Below are positions 56,082 to 64,000 of a stretch of DNA of 64,000 nt, piece by piece; the first letter of the stretch is position 1, and each line of letters starts with the position of its first letter. A program made the position numbers and the translations under genes. This DNA is from Listeria costaricensis. Its GTDB lineage: Bacteria; Bacillota; Bacilli; Lactobacillales; Listeriaceae. The notes under the pieces are model-generated. The model saw only the letters and a program-made list of their open reading frames with translations. It did not search any database and was not told where the DNA came from. Location of the stretch: positions 1-64,000 of the forward strand of contig NZ_FXUT01000004.1 of assembly GCF_900183385.1 (NCBI RefSeq), in the 5' to 3' direction.

Positions 56082-57013
56082 TGGTTATCTTCTCCAATCG
56101 TAAATATCCAAACTCTTGCCGCACCGCCGCGCTGTAAGGCATCCGCAACTTTTCTGGCCGATTCCTGATTTTCAACAAGGCTGATGATACAACCGCCTCG
56201 ACCGCCACCAGTCAATTTAGCTCCTGCAGCACCATTTTCCAAAGCTGTCCGGATTAATTTTTCCAGACTAGCATCACTGACTGTCAGTTTTTCAAGCAAT
56301 TTTTGCGCCTCTGTCATTAGCAGCCCTACTTGTGCAACATCTAAATTCGTTTCAAAATATTTTTTTATTTCCCGGGAAATATCACCTAATTTGATGATCA
56401 TTGGCTGGTAAAGCTGGGGATCATTTTGCAATAAATGCCCTACATCTAGAACCGCTGAACGTGTTTCACTTGGCACTCCTGTATCTGCTACAACAAAATG
56501 CGCTTTCTGATTGAAATGAATTAGTTCAAGCGATTTGTCTTTTTCAAACCATACAGGCTTTCCTGTCACAACTGTTACAGCATCTACGCCACTTGGCTTT
56601 CCATGAGCAATTTTTTCAGATTGATTGACCCAGTGAAGGAGTTCCTTTTCTGTAAGCGGCTGCTTAAAGTAGACATACAGCCCCCTAACAATGCTTGCCG
56701 CCACGGCTGCACTGGAACCTAGTCCACGACCGATTGGAACATCGCTCATTACATTGATCATAACTTTTTTATCGCCCATTCTGCGCAAGATTTGCTCAGT
56801 AATTTCTTTTATTCCTGCTAAAAAAGCTGGCATTTCATCTAAAGAACCTTCAAAAAATGCAGATGAGAAGCTTGTTTCAGTGGCTTCTGTTACATCTGTT
56901 TTTACAATTGCCTGACTAAAAGGAACCGATATCGCTGGTTCCCCATAAACTACGGCATGTTCGCCACATAAAATCAATTTTGCAGTTGCAATTCCTGTAG
57001 CCAAAGCAGCCAT
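56078..57013 (-). CDS. mvk: Mevalonate kinase
   Basis: This encodes 311 residues with KLILCGEHAVVYGEPAIS, the P-loop DVPIGRGLGSSAAVAASIVRGL, HGKPSGVDAVTV and the C-terminal GAAGAKLTGGGRGGCIISL. It phosphorylates mevalonate. A perfect Noc-box-like palindrome (56367-56380) lies inside the gene. First gene of the operon. Confidence 0.97.
   Translation of the reverse strand: MAALATGIATAKLILCGEHAVVYGEPAISVPFSQAIVKTDVTEATETSFSSAFFEGSLDEMPAFLAGIKEITEQILRRMGDKKVMINVMSDVPIGRGLGSSAAVAASIVRGLYVYFKQPLTEKELLHWVNQSEKIAHGKPSGVDAVTVVTGKPVWFEKDKSLELIHFNQKAHFVVADTGVPSETRSAVLDVGHLLQNDPQLYQPMIIKLGDISREIKKYFETNLDVAQVGLLMTEAQKLLEKLTVSDASLEKLIRTALENGAAGAKLTGGGRGGCIISLVENQESARKVADALQRGGAARVWIFTIGEDNQ
56367..56380. 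promoter_or_regulatory. Noc-binding-site-like palindrome inside mvk
   Basis: ATTTCCCGGGAAAT is a perfect 14-bp palindrome identical to the Bacillus Noc box. Its coding location fits known NBS distribution. Binding here is inferred. Confidence 0.75.
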
Positions 57014-57321
57014 CCCTTCCTACATTAAATCTGTTATCCATTTTATTCATTCTCAATACTTCATAATACCATAAAAAAACAATCCTAGCCCAGAGTAAAA
57101 GGAAGGAATTTACCGTTTTACATAAAAGCAGACTGATACTACTGCTAATAATACTCATTTATCAGCTTTTTTTCAATTGCTCTGCTTTTTTTCTCACATA
57201 TCGATCTGTACATAAGCAGCTCTGCATGTGGCCCCAAATAATCTTCCCTCTACATCGATTGTTAAGAAATTCAACAAAAACAAAAATAATTTAATATGTT
57301 ACAATCTAGGGAGTGCATAAT
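57014..57321. other. Intergenic region upstream of mvk
   Basis: AT-rich; it contains a possible extended -10 for mvk on the minus strand (TGGTATTAT, 57063-57071) and no gene I can support. Confidence 0.35.
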
Positions 57322-57630
57322 TTGGACAGCAATCTGATAACACCTTTAACTGTTCTGCTATTAATTCTAGCAGCATTTATCATTTTCTTTATTTTAGTTG
57401 CAATTTTTTCACTAAAAATATCATGACGGCGCGGGCGTAAATGGCCTGAACAAAAACTGGTAAAGGCCTAAAAAAATACCAATAAAAGTTGGCGAATAGG
57501 CATTGCAGTTATAGGATTTTTTCTAGTGGGTATTGTTGCATTCTTCCTTTATTATATGTTAAAAAAACAACATCATATTTATGAAGACGCATTGATTGAA
57601 CGAAATATTACTTTTGAGAAAATGGCCTGA
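57322..57630 (+). pseudogene. Small two-helix membrane protein gene with two in-frame stops
   Basis: From a TTG (57322; SD GGGAGTG) one frame runs 102 codons to a TGA at 57628, interrupted by TGA (57424-57426) and TAA (57469-57471). Before the first stop is a membrane helix (LTVLLLILAAFIIFFILVAIFSL). Between the stops come basic residues, and after the second another helix (WRIGIAVIGFFLVGIVAFFLYYML) and a charged tail. Both stops could come from single C-to-T changes. Alternatively two tiny separate proteins are made. Confidence 0.5.
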
Positions 57631-57632
57631 TA

Positions 57633-57668
57633 AAAGAACCTGTTACCATGTGTAGCAGGTTCTTTTGC
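57633..57668 (+). terminator. Terminator after the decayed membrane protein gene
   Basis: AAAGAACCTG and CAGGTTCTTT arms are followed by TTGCAT. Confidence 0.7.
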
Positions 57669-57717
57669 ATGCTTAGAACGAATCGTTTATACTGATTAAA
57701 AAAAGGTAGTGGTCTCA

Positions 57718-58136
57718 ATGAATTTCGAGTTTACAACACAGCCTGATCCAACTGATATTGCTGACTTGAGAGCTATTTTGGCAGCATTTAATCAGAAACA
57801 TTTTGAAACACTTGAACGTACAGAAATGGCGCTTTATGCGAAAGAAGAAGGCAGCTTGATTGGCGGTATTAATGGGTTCTCTTTGGAAATTGACTTGAAG
57901 TGGAGTATCTTGCCATAGCTGAAAATCATCGAGGCAACCGAATTGGTGAAAAATTACTTCATGATTTAGAACAACAGGCCATTTCACGCGGAGCTAAATT
58001 TTCGTTTATTTACACATTTGGTTTTCAGGCAAAAGATTTTTATAAGAAATATGGTTACCAAGAAGTGCTTACTTTAAAAGAATATCCTCTAACTGGCACG
58101 GAGCATTATTTAATAAAAAATCTCATAATGGAGTGA
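57718..58136 (+). pseudogene. GNAT acetyltransferase, frameshifted
   Basis: The first part (NFEFTTQPDPTDIADLRAILAAFNQKHF ... LIGGINGFSLEID) and the second part (VEYLAIAENHRGNRIGEKLLHDLEQQAISRGAKFSFIYTFGFQAKDFYKKYGYQEV) together make one GNAT domain with the acetyl-CoA loop HRGNRIG. They lie in different frames, joined by one missing base near 57898. A GNAT gene sits near this place in L. monocytogenes, so this could be its decayed equivalent. Confidence 0.75.
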
Positions 58137-58142
58137 GCTGAC

Positions 58143-58994
58143 TTGCTAAAATACGAATTAGTCAAAATGACTGATGATTTACCCGTTTGCTACATTGTCC
58201 ATCACCAAGGTAAAAAAAATGTTGCCCCGCACTGGCATGAAGCACTTGAAATCAGCTATACAAAATGTGGTTCTATTCAGAATTTCTACATTGACGGTCA
58301 AAATTTCCAAACCTCTCCTGGAGACGTCCTGGTTATTAATTCCAACACGATTCATTCTGTCATAGGCAGTGACTTAGGTGAAAATATCGCACTGTCCATC
58401 ATTTTCGATTATGCTTTTCTAAAAGAAATGATCCCAGACTATCCCAATCTTCATTTTCATTGTTACAATCGTCCACAAGATTATCAAAAGCCCGCCTATC
58501 AAAAACTCCAGTCTAGTCTTCAAAATTTCTTACAGCTCACAGAAACTTCGCAATCAATCTTATCAAAATTAAAAATGCGTTCATTGATTTTTGACATCTT
58601 AGCAGTGCTTTATGAGCATTTTTCTACGCGGCGAGTTTCTGATCCCAATGATAACCAAGCGATAGATTTTATCCGTCTGCGTAAAATTATTGATTTTATT
58701 GAAGAAAACTATATGAAAGAATTAAATGTTACATTAATTGCCAATCATTTTGATTTTTCTCCAGAATATTTCTCCCGCTTTTTCAAACAATACGTGGGAA
58801 TCAATGTAAAAGACTATCTATTAATGATTCGACTGCAAAAAGCTTATTCCTATGTGGTCAATTCTGAAGAAAAAATGATCGATATTGCCTATCTCACTGG
58901 TTTTCCTAATGAAAAATCTTTCACGACGGCCTTCAAAAAGAGCTATCTGGAAACACCTTATCAATTCCGAAAAAAAAATAAGCTTAAACAATAG
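58143..58994 (+). CDS. AraC family transcriptional regulator
   Basis: This encodes 283 residues from a TTG start (SD GGAG). A cupin-like N-terminal domain (HWHEALEISYTKCGS ... GDVLVINSNTIHSV) is followed by two C-terminal HTHs (LNVTLIANHFDFSPEYFSRFFKQYVGINVKDYLLMIRLQKA and MIDIAYLTGFPNEKSFTTAFKKSYLETPYQFRK). It probably responds to a sugar or related ligand. It is separate from known sugar genes. Confidence 0.93.
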   Translation: MLKYELVKMTDDLPVCYIVHHQGKKNVAPHWHEALEISYTKCGSIQNFYIDGQNFQTSPGDVLVINSNTIHSVIGSDLGENIALSIIFDYAFLKEMIPDYPNLHFHCYNRPQDYQKPAYQKLQSSLQNFLQLTETSQSILSKLKMRSLIFDILAVLYEHFSTRRVSDPNDNQAIDFIRLRKIIDFIEENYMKELNVTLIANHFDFSPEYFSRFFKQYVGINVKDYLLMIRLQKAYSYVVNSEEKMIDIAYLTGFPNEKSFTTAFKKSYLETPYQFRKKNKLKQ

Positions 58995-59655
58995 CCGTAA
59001 GTAAAAAAGCGATGCCGTCATAGATGCTATGAGTGATCCAGCTCGAAACAATTGACGGTTTTTTTTCTGCGCGTAAAAAGACATAATTAAAGATGATTCT
59101 AGGAACGACAAGAATCGATAAAACCTGCGTAACGTTCCATCCATATGTGCTCAAATGAAGTAAGGCAAAAATAATCGCGCATACTATTACACCGATGATT
59201 GTGGCTGTACGATTGCTTACATAAGAACGAAAAATCGCATAAACAACTAATAAAACAGCAATACTCAATATTTCTTCTCCAAAAAGCTGAATAAAATTCA
59301 CTACCCACTGATACCACACCTGCGCACTCTCAGCTACTGGATTGCCAGTAATATTATTTTTTCCAACTATTAAAACAAACATAAATGAAACAGCAAAACC
59401 AATCACATTCGCGGCAACGGCCCAAAAAACTGCCTTTGTTGTCCCTTTCAATGTCAATCTTGAAAATAACGCGTGAAAACTGTCTTTATCTAGAAGAAAC
59501 CATGCCATAACTGGGAAAATAGTGAAAATTAATTGTTTGATCATACCCGGAAGCGGATTGCCTATCATTGTTAACTGAAAAAAAGAAACTGCTACTACTA
59601 GTAATAAAATTGTATATTTCATAATAGGTTTTTCTTTAAAAAGTAATTTTTCCAA
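58984..59655 (-). CDS. CPBP family intramembrane metalloprotease
   Basis: This encodes 223 residues with six or more membrane helices. The motifs of the CPBP/Abi family are seen: EE in FIQLFGEEILSIAVLLVVYAIFR, His in FALLHLSTYGW, and HxxxD in WITHSIYDG. Members act in prenyl-protein-like proteolysis or bacteriocin self-immunity. It overlaps the end of the convergent AraC gene by 11 bp. Confidence 0.85.
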   Translation of the reverse strand: MEKLLFKEKPIMKYTILLLVVAVSFFQLTMIGNPLPGMIKQLIFTIFPVMAWFLLDKDSFHALFSRLTLKGTTKAVFWAVAANVIGFAVSFMFVLIVGKNNITGNPVAESAQVWYQWVVNFIQLFGEEILSIAVLLVVYAIFRSYVSNRTATIIGVIVCAIIFALLHLSTYGWNVTQVLSILVVPRIIFNYVFLRAEKKPSIVSSWITHSIYDGIAFLLTAIV

Positions 59656-59679
59656 CCAAAATCATCCTTCCATCATTAT

Positions 59680-59865
59680 TTATGATAAAAATTTCTTGAA
59701 GGCTTTCCTTTCAGCCATTTTCTTATAATCGGTTGTAGGTTCTTCTGGTTGGTTATTTTTATATGTGAAAGCCAAGTTGGCGATTAGCATGATTAGTAAA
59801 ACAATGACCACTACGCAAATGTATAGCCATATTCCAATAATTTCAAACACGGTAATATTGCTCAA
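59680..59865 (-). CDS. Small membrane protein upstream of the CPBP gene
   Basis: This encodes 61 residues starting at a TTG (59865) set by the strong SD AGGAGG; the longer frame would read through the SD. One membrane helix (FEIIGIWLYICVVVIVLLIMLIANLAF) is followed by a charged tail. It ends 24 bp before the CPBP gene on the same strand, so the two are probably an operon. The function is unknown. Confidence 0.6.
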   Translation of the reverse strand: MSNITVFEIIGIWLYICVVVIVLLIMLIANLAFTYKNNQPEEPTTDYKKMAERKAFKKFLS

Positions 59866-60036
59866 TATTGAACACCTCCTTTTTGATAACACTCATTCTA
59901 ACAGTTTAACGCTTTAAAGTAAATAATTAATATATATTACATTTTTGTAAGGAGATTTTTAAATGTCAAAAAATGACGGTTTTGGCATTAAGAAATGACT
60001 TTTACCTGATAACCGGAAAAGTTAAAATAGCCACAT

Positions 60037-60050
60037 AGAAAACGTTTTCT
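60037..60050. promoter_or_regulatory. Palindromic operator (cre/LacI-type) upstream of the MFS gene
   Basis: AGAAAACGTTTTCT is a perfect 14-bp palindrome 29 bp before the MFS start codon. It fits cre or LacI-family operator patterns. Confidence 0.55.
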
Positions 60051-60078
60051 GAATGAACACTACTGCAAAAGGAGTGAG

Positions 60079-61254
60079 ATGACTATGAAACAAAAAAATG
60101 GCCTTTTCAAAATATCTCTTCTGTCAATTTCCTTATTACTAATGGCTGGTCCCGCTATAGCTGCTACCATTCCTCTGATGGCTGAAACTTTTAAGAATCA
60201 ATCGGCATCTTCCGTTGAACTGCTTTCGACTATTCCTAATTTCGGGATTATTCTGTTTGTTCTGGTCAGCAATTATCTTGTCAAGCTGATCGGTGATAAG
60301 AAAACGGTTCTCCTCGGCCTATCGATTGCTTTAATTTTCGGGCTCGTACCTGTTTTTTCCGAAAGTTATGGATTGATTCTGTTTTCCCGCTTCATGTTAG
60401 GTGCTGGTATTGGCTTGATCAATCCATTAGCCTATTCACTGATTACCCACTATTTTGTAGGAGAAGAACGTGCAACGATGCTTGGGTATCAGAATGCAGT
60501 GGGTTCAATCGGCAGTGCAGCACTTACCTTTATTGTTGGTCTGTTGGTGCAAGGCGGGTGGCACATGACATATCTAATCTATTTGGTTGCTGTTCCTGCG
60601 CTGCTTCTATTCGGCTTTTTTGTCCCAGAAACAAAATATACTGAAGCGGAAAAACCAGTTGCAAAAGAAGTAACTGCTGTAAAAAATAACAAGATTCATC
60701 CAAAAGTTTTTGGCTATTCACTCTTATCACTGCTGATCTTTGCCAGCTTTATGACACTGATCATCAAATTGTCAACATTTGCATCTGAAAGTGGTGTGGC
60801 GACAGTTGGGGAAGCCAGTATTATTTTAAGTCTTTCTACAGTGGCCGGGATTGTCAGCAGCCCACTTTTTGGCAAAATCTTTATGCGTCTCAAATTTTAC
60901 ACGCTATCAGTTGGTTTATTTATCATCGGCATCAGTTTTGTCGTAATTGCTTTGTCAACCAATTTATGGTTGTTAGGTCTGGGGGCGCTGATCGGCGGAT
61001 TGGCTTTTGCACTCGTGACACCATATCTCTTCATGCAGGCTTCTCAGTATGCCGCGCCTGGACAGGATAATATTGTCTCGTCCGTTTTACTGGTGGGCAT
61101 CAATATCGGTACCTTTATTGCACCATATTTTGCTGGAATGATTGGCATGCTGTTCAGCAACAATCAGGCCTACTTTGCGATTTTGATGAGTGGTATCATC
61201 TTGCTCACAACTGGCATTATTCATTTCCTTGTGGCTTCGTTTAATAAAAAATAG
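60079..61254 (+). CDS. MFS transporter
   Basis: This encodes 391 residues with 12 membrane helices. The MFS loop motif is at SNYLVKLIGDKKTVLLGLSIALIFG and the TM5 motif G-x3-GPx is replaced by GSAALTFIVGLLV. It could be a drug or sugar-related exporter. SD AAGGAG; the esterase follows after 15 bp. Confidence 0.9.
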   Translation: MTMKQKNGLFKISLLSISLLLMAGPAIAATIPLMAETFKNQSASSVELLSTIPNFGIILFVLVSNYLVKLIGDKKTVLLGLSIALIFGLVPVFSESYGLILFSRFMLGAGIGLINPLAYSLITHYFVGEERATMLGYQNAVGSIGSAALTFIVGLLVQGGWHMTYLIYLVAVPALLLFGFFVPETKYTEAEKPVAKEVTAVKNNKIHPKVFGYSLLSLLIFASFMTLIIKLSTFASESGVATVGEASIILSLSTVAGIVSSPLFGKIFMRLKFYTLSVGLFIIGISFVVIALSTNLWLLGLGALIGGLAFALVTPYLFMQASQYAAPGQDNIVSSVLLVGINIGTFIAPYFAGMIGMLFSNNQAYFAILMSGIILLTTGIIHFLVASFNKK

Positions 61255-61269
61255 TGTTTGGAGGAATTC

Positions 61270-62283
61270 ATGATGAAAAAAGAATGGAATGGTGACTATT
61301 TTATTAAATATGTTCCTGGATTGACGGATTCAGGCTATCTCGATCCGCGGGCAAAACAAGAAATTGAGAAAGGGAATGAAGCGGCTCAAATGGAAAATAC
61401 GGCGGAACCCAGTTTGCAAGACATGCGTGATGCTATGGGCTGGCCGGCCGCACGCGATATTTCCAAACATCCGCTGACAATCACAGAACGGCAGACAGAT
61501 CGCGGTGTGACCGTGAGGATTTATGAACGAGCCGACTTGTCCGGAAATGTCCCAGTACTGCTTTTCTTCCATGGTGGAGGATTTTTTGGCGGTTCACTCG
61601 ATAATGTAGAAAATCCTTGTCGACTGTTGGCGGATCTGGATGAGTTGAAGGTCATTTCCGTGGATTATTCATTAGCTCCAGAAAGACCTTTTCCAAACGG
61701 TTTATTAGATTGCTATACAAGTATTGTTTGGGCCGTTTCACATGCTGGCGAACTTGGAATTGATCCTGACAATCTCTCTGTAGCAGGGGATTCGGCAGGA
61801 GGAAGCTTGAGTTTTGCCGTCTCACTCCTTGATCGGACACTCGGCACCTATTACATCAAAAATCAGGTTTTGATTTATCCGGCAACCATTTCACGCGGGG
61901 AAGAACGTTTCTGGGATTTATCAAATTTGAAAATGAAAGCCGATCAGGAGCTGATAACTGACTATATTCACGGTTTTGAGGCTTCGACTGATTTGGTCGA
62001 TAAAATGTATGCTGAAAATATTCTACCGGAAAATCCTTTCATTTCAGCAGCAAAAACACCGCTTGACCAATTGGCAAAAATGCCGCGTACACTACTGGCG
62101 ATTGGTGAATTTGATCCGCTTCGTGTTCAGGGAGAGATTCTTTTCCAACATTTGCAAGCAGCTGATGTGGACGTGACCTATCTTCGCTATAATGGCATGA
62201 TTCATGCTTTTATGGACAAGGTTGGCGATTATGTGCAAGCGGCGGATCTTTTAGACGAGACGGTCAAGTTTATTTTGAAATAA
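61270..62283 (+). CDS. Alpha/beta hydrolase (acetyl-esterase type)
   Basis: This encodes 337 residues from ATG 61270 (SD GGAGG). Oxyanion HGGGFFGG, nucleophile GDSAGG, acid GEFDPLR and His in MIHAFMD give a complete hormone-sensitive-lipase-type triad. The substrate, perhaps imported or exported by the neighbouring MFS protein, is unknown. Confidence 0.93.
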   Translation: MMKKEWNGDYFIKYVPGLTDSGYLDPRAKQEIEKGNEAAQMENTAEPSLQDMRDAMGWPAARDISKHPLTITERQTDRGVTVRIYERADLSGNVPVLLFFHGGGFFGGSLDNVENPCRLLADLDELKVISVDYSLAPERPFPNGLLDCYTSIVWAVSHAGELGIDPDNLSVAGDSAGGSLSFAVSLLDRTLGTYYIKNQVLIYPATISRGEERFWDLSNLKMKADQELITDYIHGFEASTDLVDKMYAENILPENPFISAAKTPLDQLAKMPRTLLAIGEFDPLRVQGEILFQHLQAADVDVTYLRYNGMIHAFMDKVGDYVQAADLLDETVKFILK

Positions 62284-62334
62284 AAAAATCCAGCAACTAC
62301 CACTCTTAAAATGGTTTAGTTGCTGGATTTTTTG
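62284..62334. terminator. Bidirectional terminator between esterase and gyrA
   Basis: AAAAAATCCAGCAACTA and TAGTTGCTGGATTTTTT form a near-perfect stem. Confidence 0.85.
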
Positions 62335-62345
62335 TTACTCAGTTT

Positions 62346-64000
62346 TTATTCAACATCATCTTCGCCCGGACCTTCTTCAAAGCTTTCATCCGGTACCTGT
62401 GTTTCTAAAATTTGATCGTCTTTGTTTGCTTCTTGCTCCTCAGCCAGCTCTTGTTCCTCGTCTTCTTTTGGAACGGTGGCGACAGTCGCAACTTTTTCGT
62501 CTTCATCAAGGCGGATCAATTTGACACCCATTGCGCTCCGGCCTGTTTGTGAGACTGTTTCAACTTCAAAGCGAATCAAGACGCCGCTAATTGTCATCAG
62601 CATGATATCTTCATCGCCTTTGACTGTTTTCATACCAACGAGATCGCCATTCTTAGCAGTGATTGAAACGGTTTTGACACCCATACCGCCACGACCGCGT
62701 AATGGATATTGATCGGCCGAGGTTTGTTTACCATAGCCTTTCTCGGTCACTACAAGCACTTTCTCGTCATCTTCGAGCACTTCCATACCAATTACCTCAT
62801 CTTCTTCACGAAGCCGTATACCGCGCACTCCGGCCGCCGTACGACCCATCACACGAATATCTTCTTCCTTGAAGTAGATCGACTGACCATGTTTTGTGGC
62901 AATGATGATTTTTTTCGAGCCGTCTGTCAGCTGTACCGACATCAATTCATCATTTTCACGAAGATCAACTGCACGCAAACCGCTTTGACGGATATTCGCA
63001 AATTGTGCGAGCGACGTACGTTTCACCACACCATGTTTTGTCGTAAAGAACAGATAATTATCATCTTTGAATTCGCTCAGATTGATAACCGCATTAATCT
63101 GTTCCTGACTTTCAATGCCCAGCAGGTTGATGATTGGAATCCCTTTGGCAGTCCGACCGTATTCTGGAATTTCATAGCCTTTCGCCCGGTAAACTTTCCC
63201 TGTGTTGGTAAAGAACAGTAGGGTATCATGCGTGCTGGTCGCAATCAGATGTTCAACAAAGTCGTCTTCATGCGTGGACATCCCTTGAACGCCTCGACCA
63301 CCACGATTTTGAGCACGATAGGTTGAAAGTGGAAGACGTTTGATGTAACCTTTTTTCGTCAAAGTGATGACGACTTCTTCTTGTGCAATCAAATCTTCAT
63401 CTTCAATGCTGACTAAATCACCTGTCAAAATCTCTGTACGACGTTTGTCAGAAAATTTATCTTTGATTTCTTCTAATTCTTCACGAATGATTTGCAGAAT
63501 ACGTTCACCATCAGCCAAAATTGCTTTCAAATCTGTAATCAAGGCCATTAGATTTTGATATTCTTCTTCGATTTTTTCGCGTTCCAAACCTGTCAAACGT
63601 TGGAGACGCATATCGAGAATAGCTTGAGCTTGTTTTTCCGAAAGCTGGAACTGCGTCATCAAGCCTTCTTTAGCCATATCCGTCGTTTTAGAACCGCGGA
63701 TAAGGGCGATGACTGCATCAATATTATCTAGTGCAATCCGCAAACCTTCCAAAATATGTGCGCGTGCTTCTGCTTTGCGCAATTCAAATTCTGTCCGGCG
63801 GCGAATAACAACTTTTTGATGTTCCAAGTAGTAGTAAAGGATTTCCTTCAAGTTCAACACTTTTGGATGGCTGCCGACCAGTGCCAGCATATTGATACCG
63901 AAAGTCGTTTGCAATGCGGTCATTTTGTAAAGATTATTGACGATGACACTTGCACTGATATCACGACGAACTTCTATCACGATACGCATACCGGAACGGT
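62346..64000 (-). CDS. gyrA: DNA gyrase subunit A, C-terminal part (right end outside window)
   Basis: The frame is open through the right edge (RSGMRIVIEVRRD), so the start lies outside. The window holds the later breakage-reunion domain and coiled coil, then the six-bladed C-terminal DNA-wrapping beta-pinwheel with GyrA box QNRGGRGVQG and repeats such as GRTAKGIPIINLL, GRTAAGVRGIRL, GRGGMGVKTV and GRSAMGVKLI. It introduces negative supercoils with GyrB. The acidic tail is typical of Firmicutes. gyrA marks the origin-proximal side. Confidence 0.98.
   Translation of the reverse strand, partial: RSGMRIVIEVRRDISASVIVNNLYKMTALQTTFGINMLALVGSHPKVLNLKEILYYYLEHQKVVIRRRTEFELRKAEARAHILEGLRIALDNIDAVIALIRGSKTTDMAKEGLMTQFQLSEKQAQAILDMRLQRLTGLEREKIEEEYQNLMALITDLKAILADGERILQIIREELEEIKDKFSDKRRTEILTGDLVSIEDEDLIAQEEVVITLTKKGYIKRLPLSTYRAQNRGGRGVQGMSTHEDDFVEHLIATSTHDTLLFFTNTGKVYRAKGYEIPEYGRTAKGIPIINLLGIESQEQINAVINLSEFKDDNYLFFTTKHGVVKRTSLAQFANIRQSGLRAVDLRENDELMSVQLTDGSKKIIIATKHGQSIYFKEEDIRVMGRTAAGVRGIRLREEDEVIGMEVLEDDEKVLVVTEKGYGKQTSADQYPLRGRGGMGVKTVSITAKNGDLVGMKTVKGDEDIMLMTISGVLIRFEVETVSQTGRSAMGVKLIRLDEDEKVATVATVPKEDEEQELAEEQEANKDDQILETQVPDESFEEGPGEDDVE

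Overview
The window looks like an origin-proximal chromosome segment of a member of the Listeriaceae, in or near the genus Listeria. The evidence is gene content and order on the minus strand: gyrA (right edge), mevalonate kinase genes (mvk-mvaD-pmk), qoxABCD, a beta-glucoside PTS, arcA, rpsF-ssb-rpsR, agrBDCA, gdpP, rplI, dnaB and purA, with a tRNA-Lys and the edge of a polymorphic-toxin region on the far side of purA. I know this layout from Listeria genomes. The AgrD tail (YEPKSPFVKM) is Listeria-like. The species cannot be fixed from the sequence alone. A perfect ParB-type parS site (31627-31642) and a perfect Noc-box-like palindrome (56367-56380) fit a position close to oriC.

Layout. 1-2760: AT-rich accessory DNA with the 3' end of a papain-fold toxin gene, a putative immunity gene, two decayed genes and two small orphan genes, bounded by a terminator and tRNA-Lys(CUU). 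3.1-10.2 kb: amino-acid permease, a large unknown protein, purA with PurR boxes, a TetR/flavodoxin pair and a universal stress protein. 10.33-10.67 kb: a compact Fst-like type I toxin-antitoxin locus. 10.7-17.6 kb: dnaB, rplI, gdpP and the agr quorum-sensing operon. agrD is a 50-codon gene that predicts an unusual peptide core, CVLLT. 17.8-21.1 kb: a translationally coupled sulfatase / sulfatase-maturase / TauE-type exporter operon between agrB and rpsR. 21.3-24.0 kb: rpsR-ssb-rpsF and arcA.

24.1-27.8 kb: an AT-rich three-component envelope glycosylation cluster (GT-C-like membrane protein, polyprenyl-phosphate glycosyltransferase broken by a one-base frameshift, GtcA flippase). 28-35.4 kb: DedA and small membrane proteins, an S66 peptidase, two paralogous histidine-phosphatase lipoproteins flanking parS, and a beta-glucoside PTS gene with a LicT-type antiterminator/terminator leader and a cre site, followed by a Crp/Fnr regulator. 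35.5-41.6 kb: two LPXTG surface proteins flanking an Rrf2-methyltransferase fusion. 42-49.6 kb: 6-phospho-beta-glucosidase, a lipoprotein phosphatase, a PPOX-like protein, and a two-component system with a MacB-like ABC exporter. 49.7-57.0 kb: qoxABCD and the mevalonate kinases. 57.3-62.3 kb: small accessory genes, two of them decayed, plus an AraC regulator, a CPBP protease, and an MFS/esterase pair. 62.3 kb to the edge: gyrA.

Single-base indels and in-frame stops occur only in accessory genes. The conserved core genes are intact. No CRISPR array, insertion sequence or prophage was recognised.
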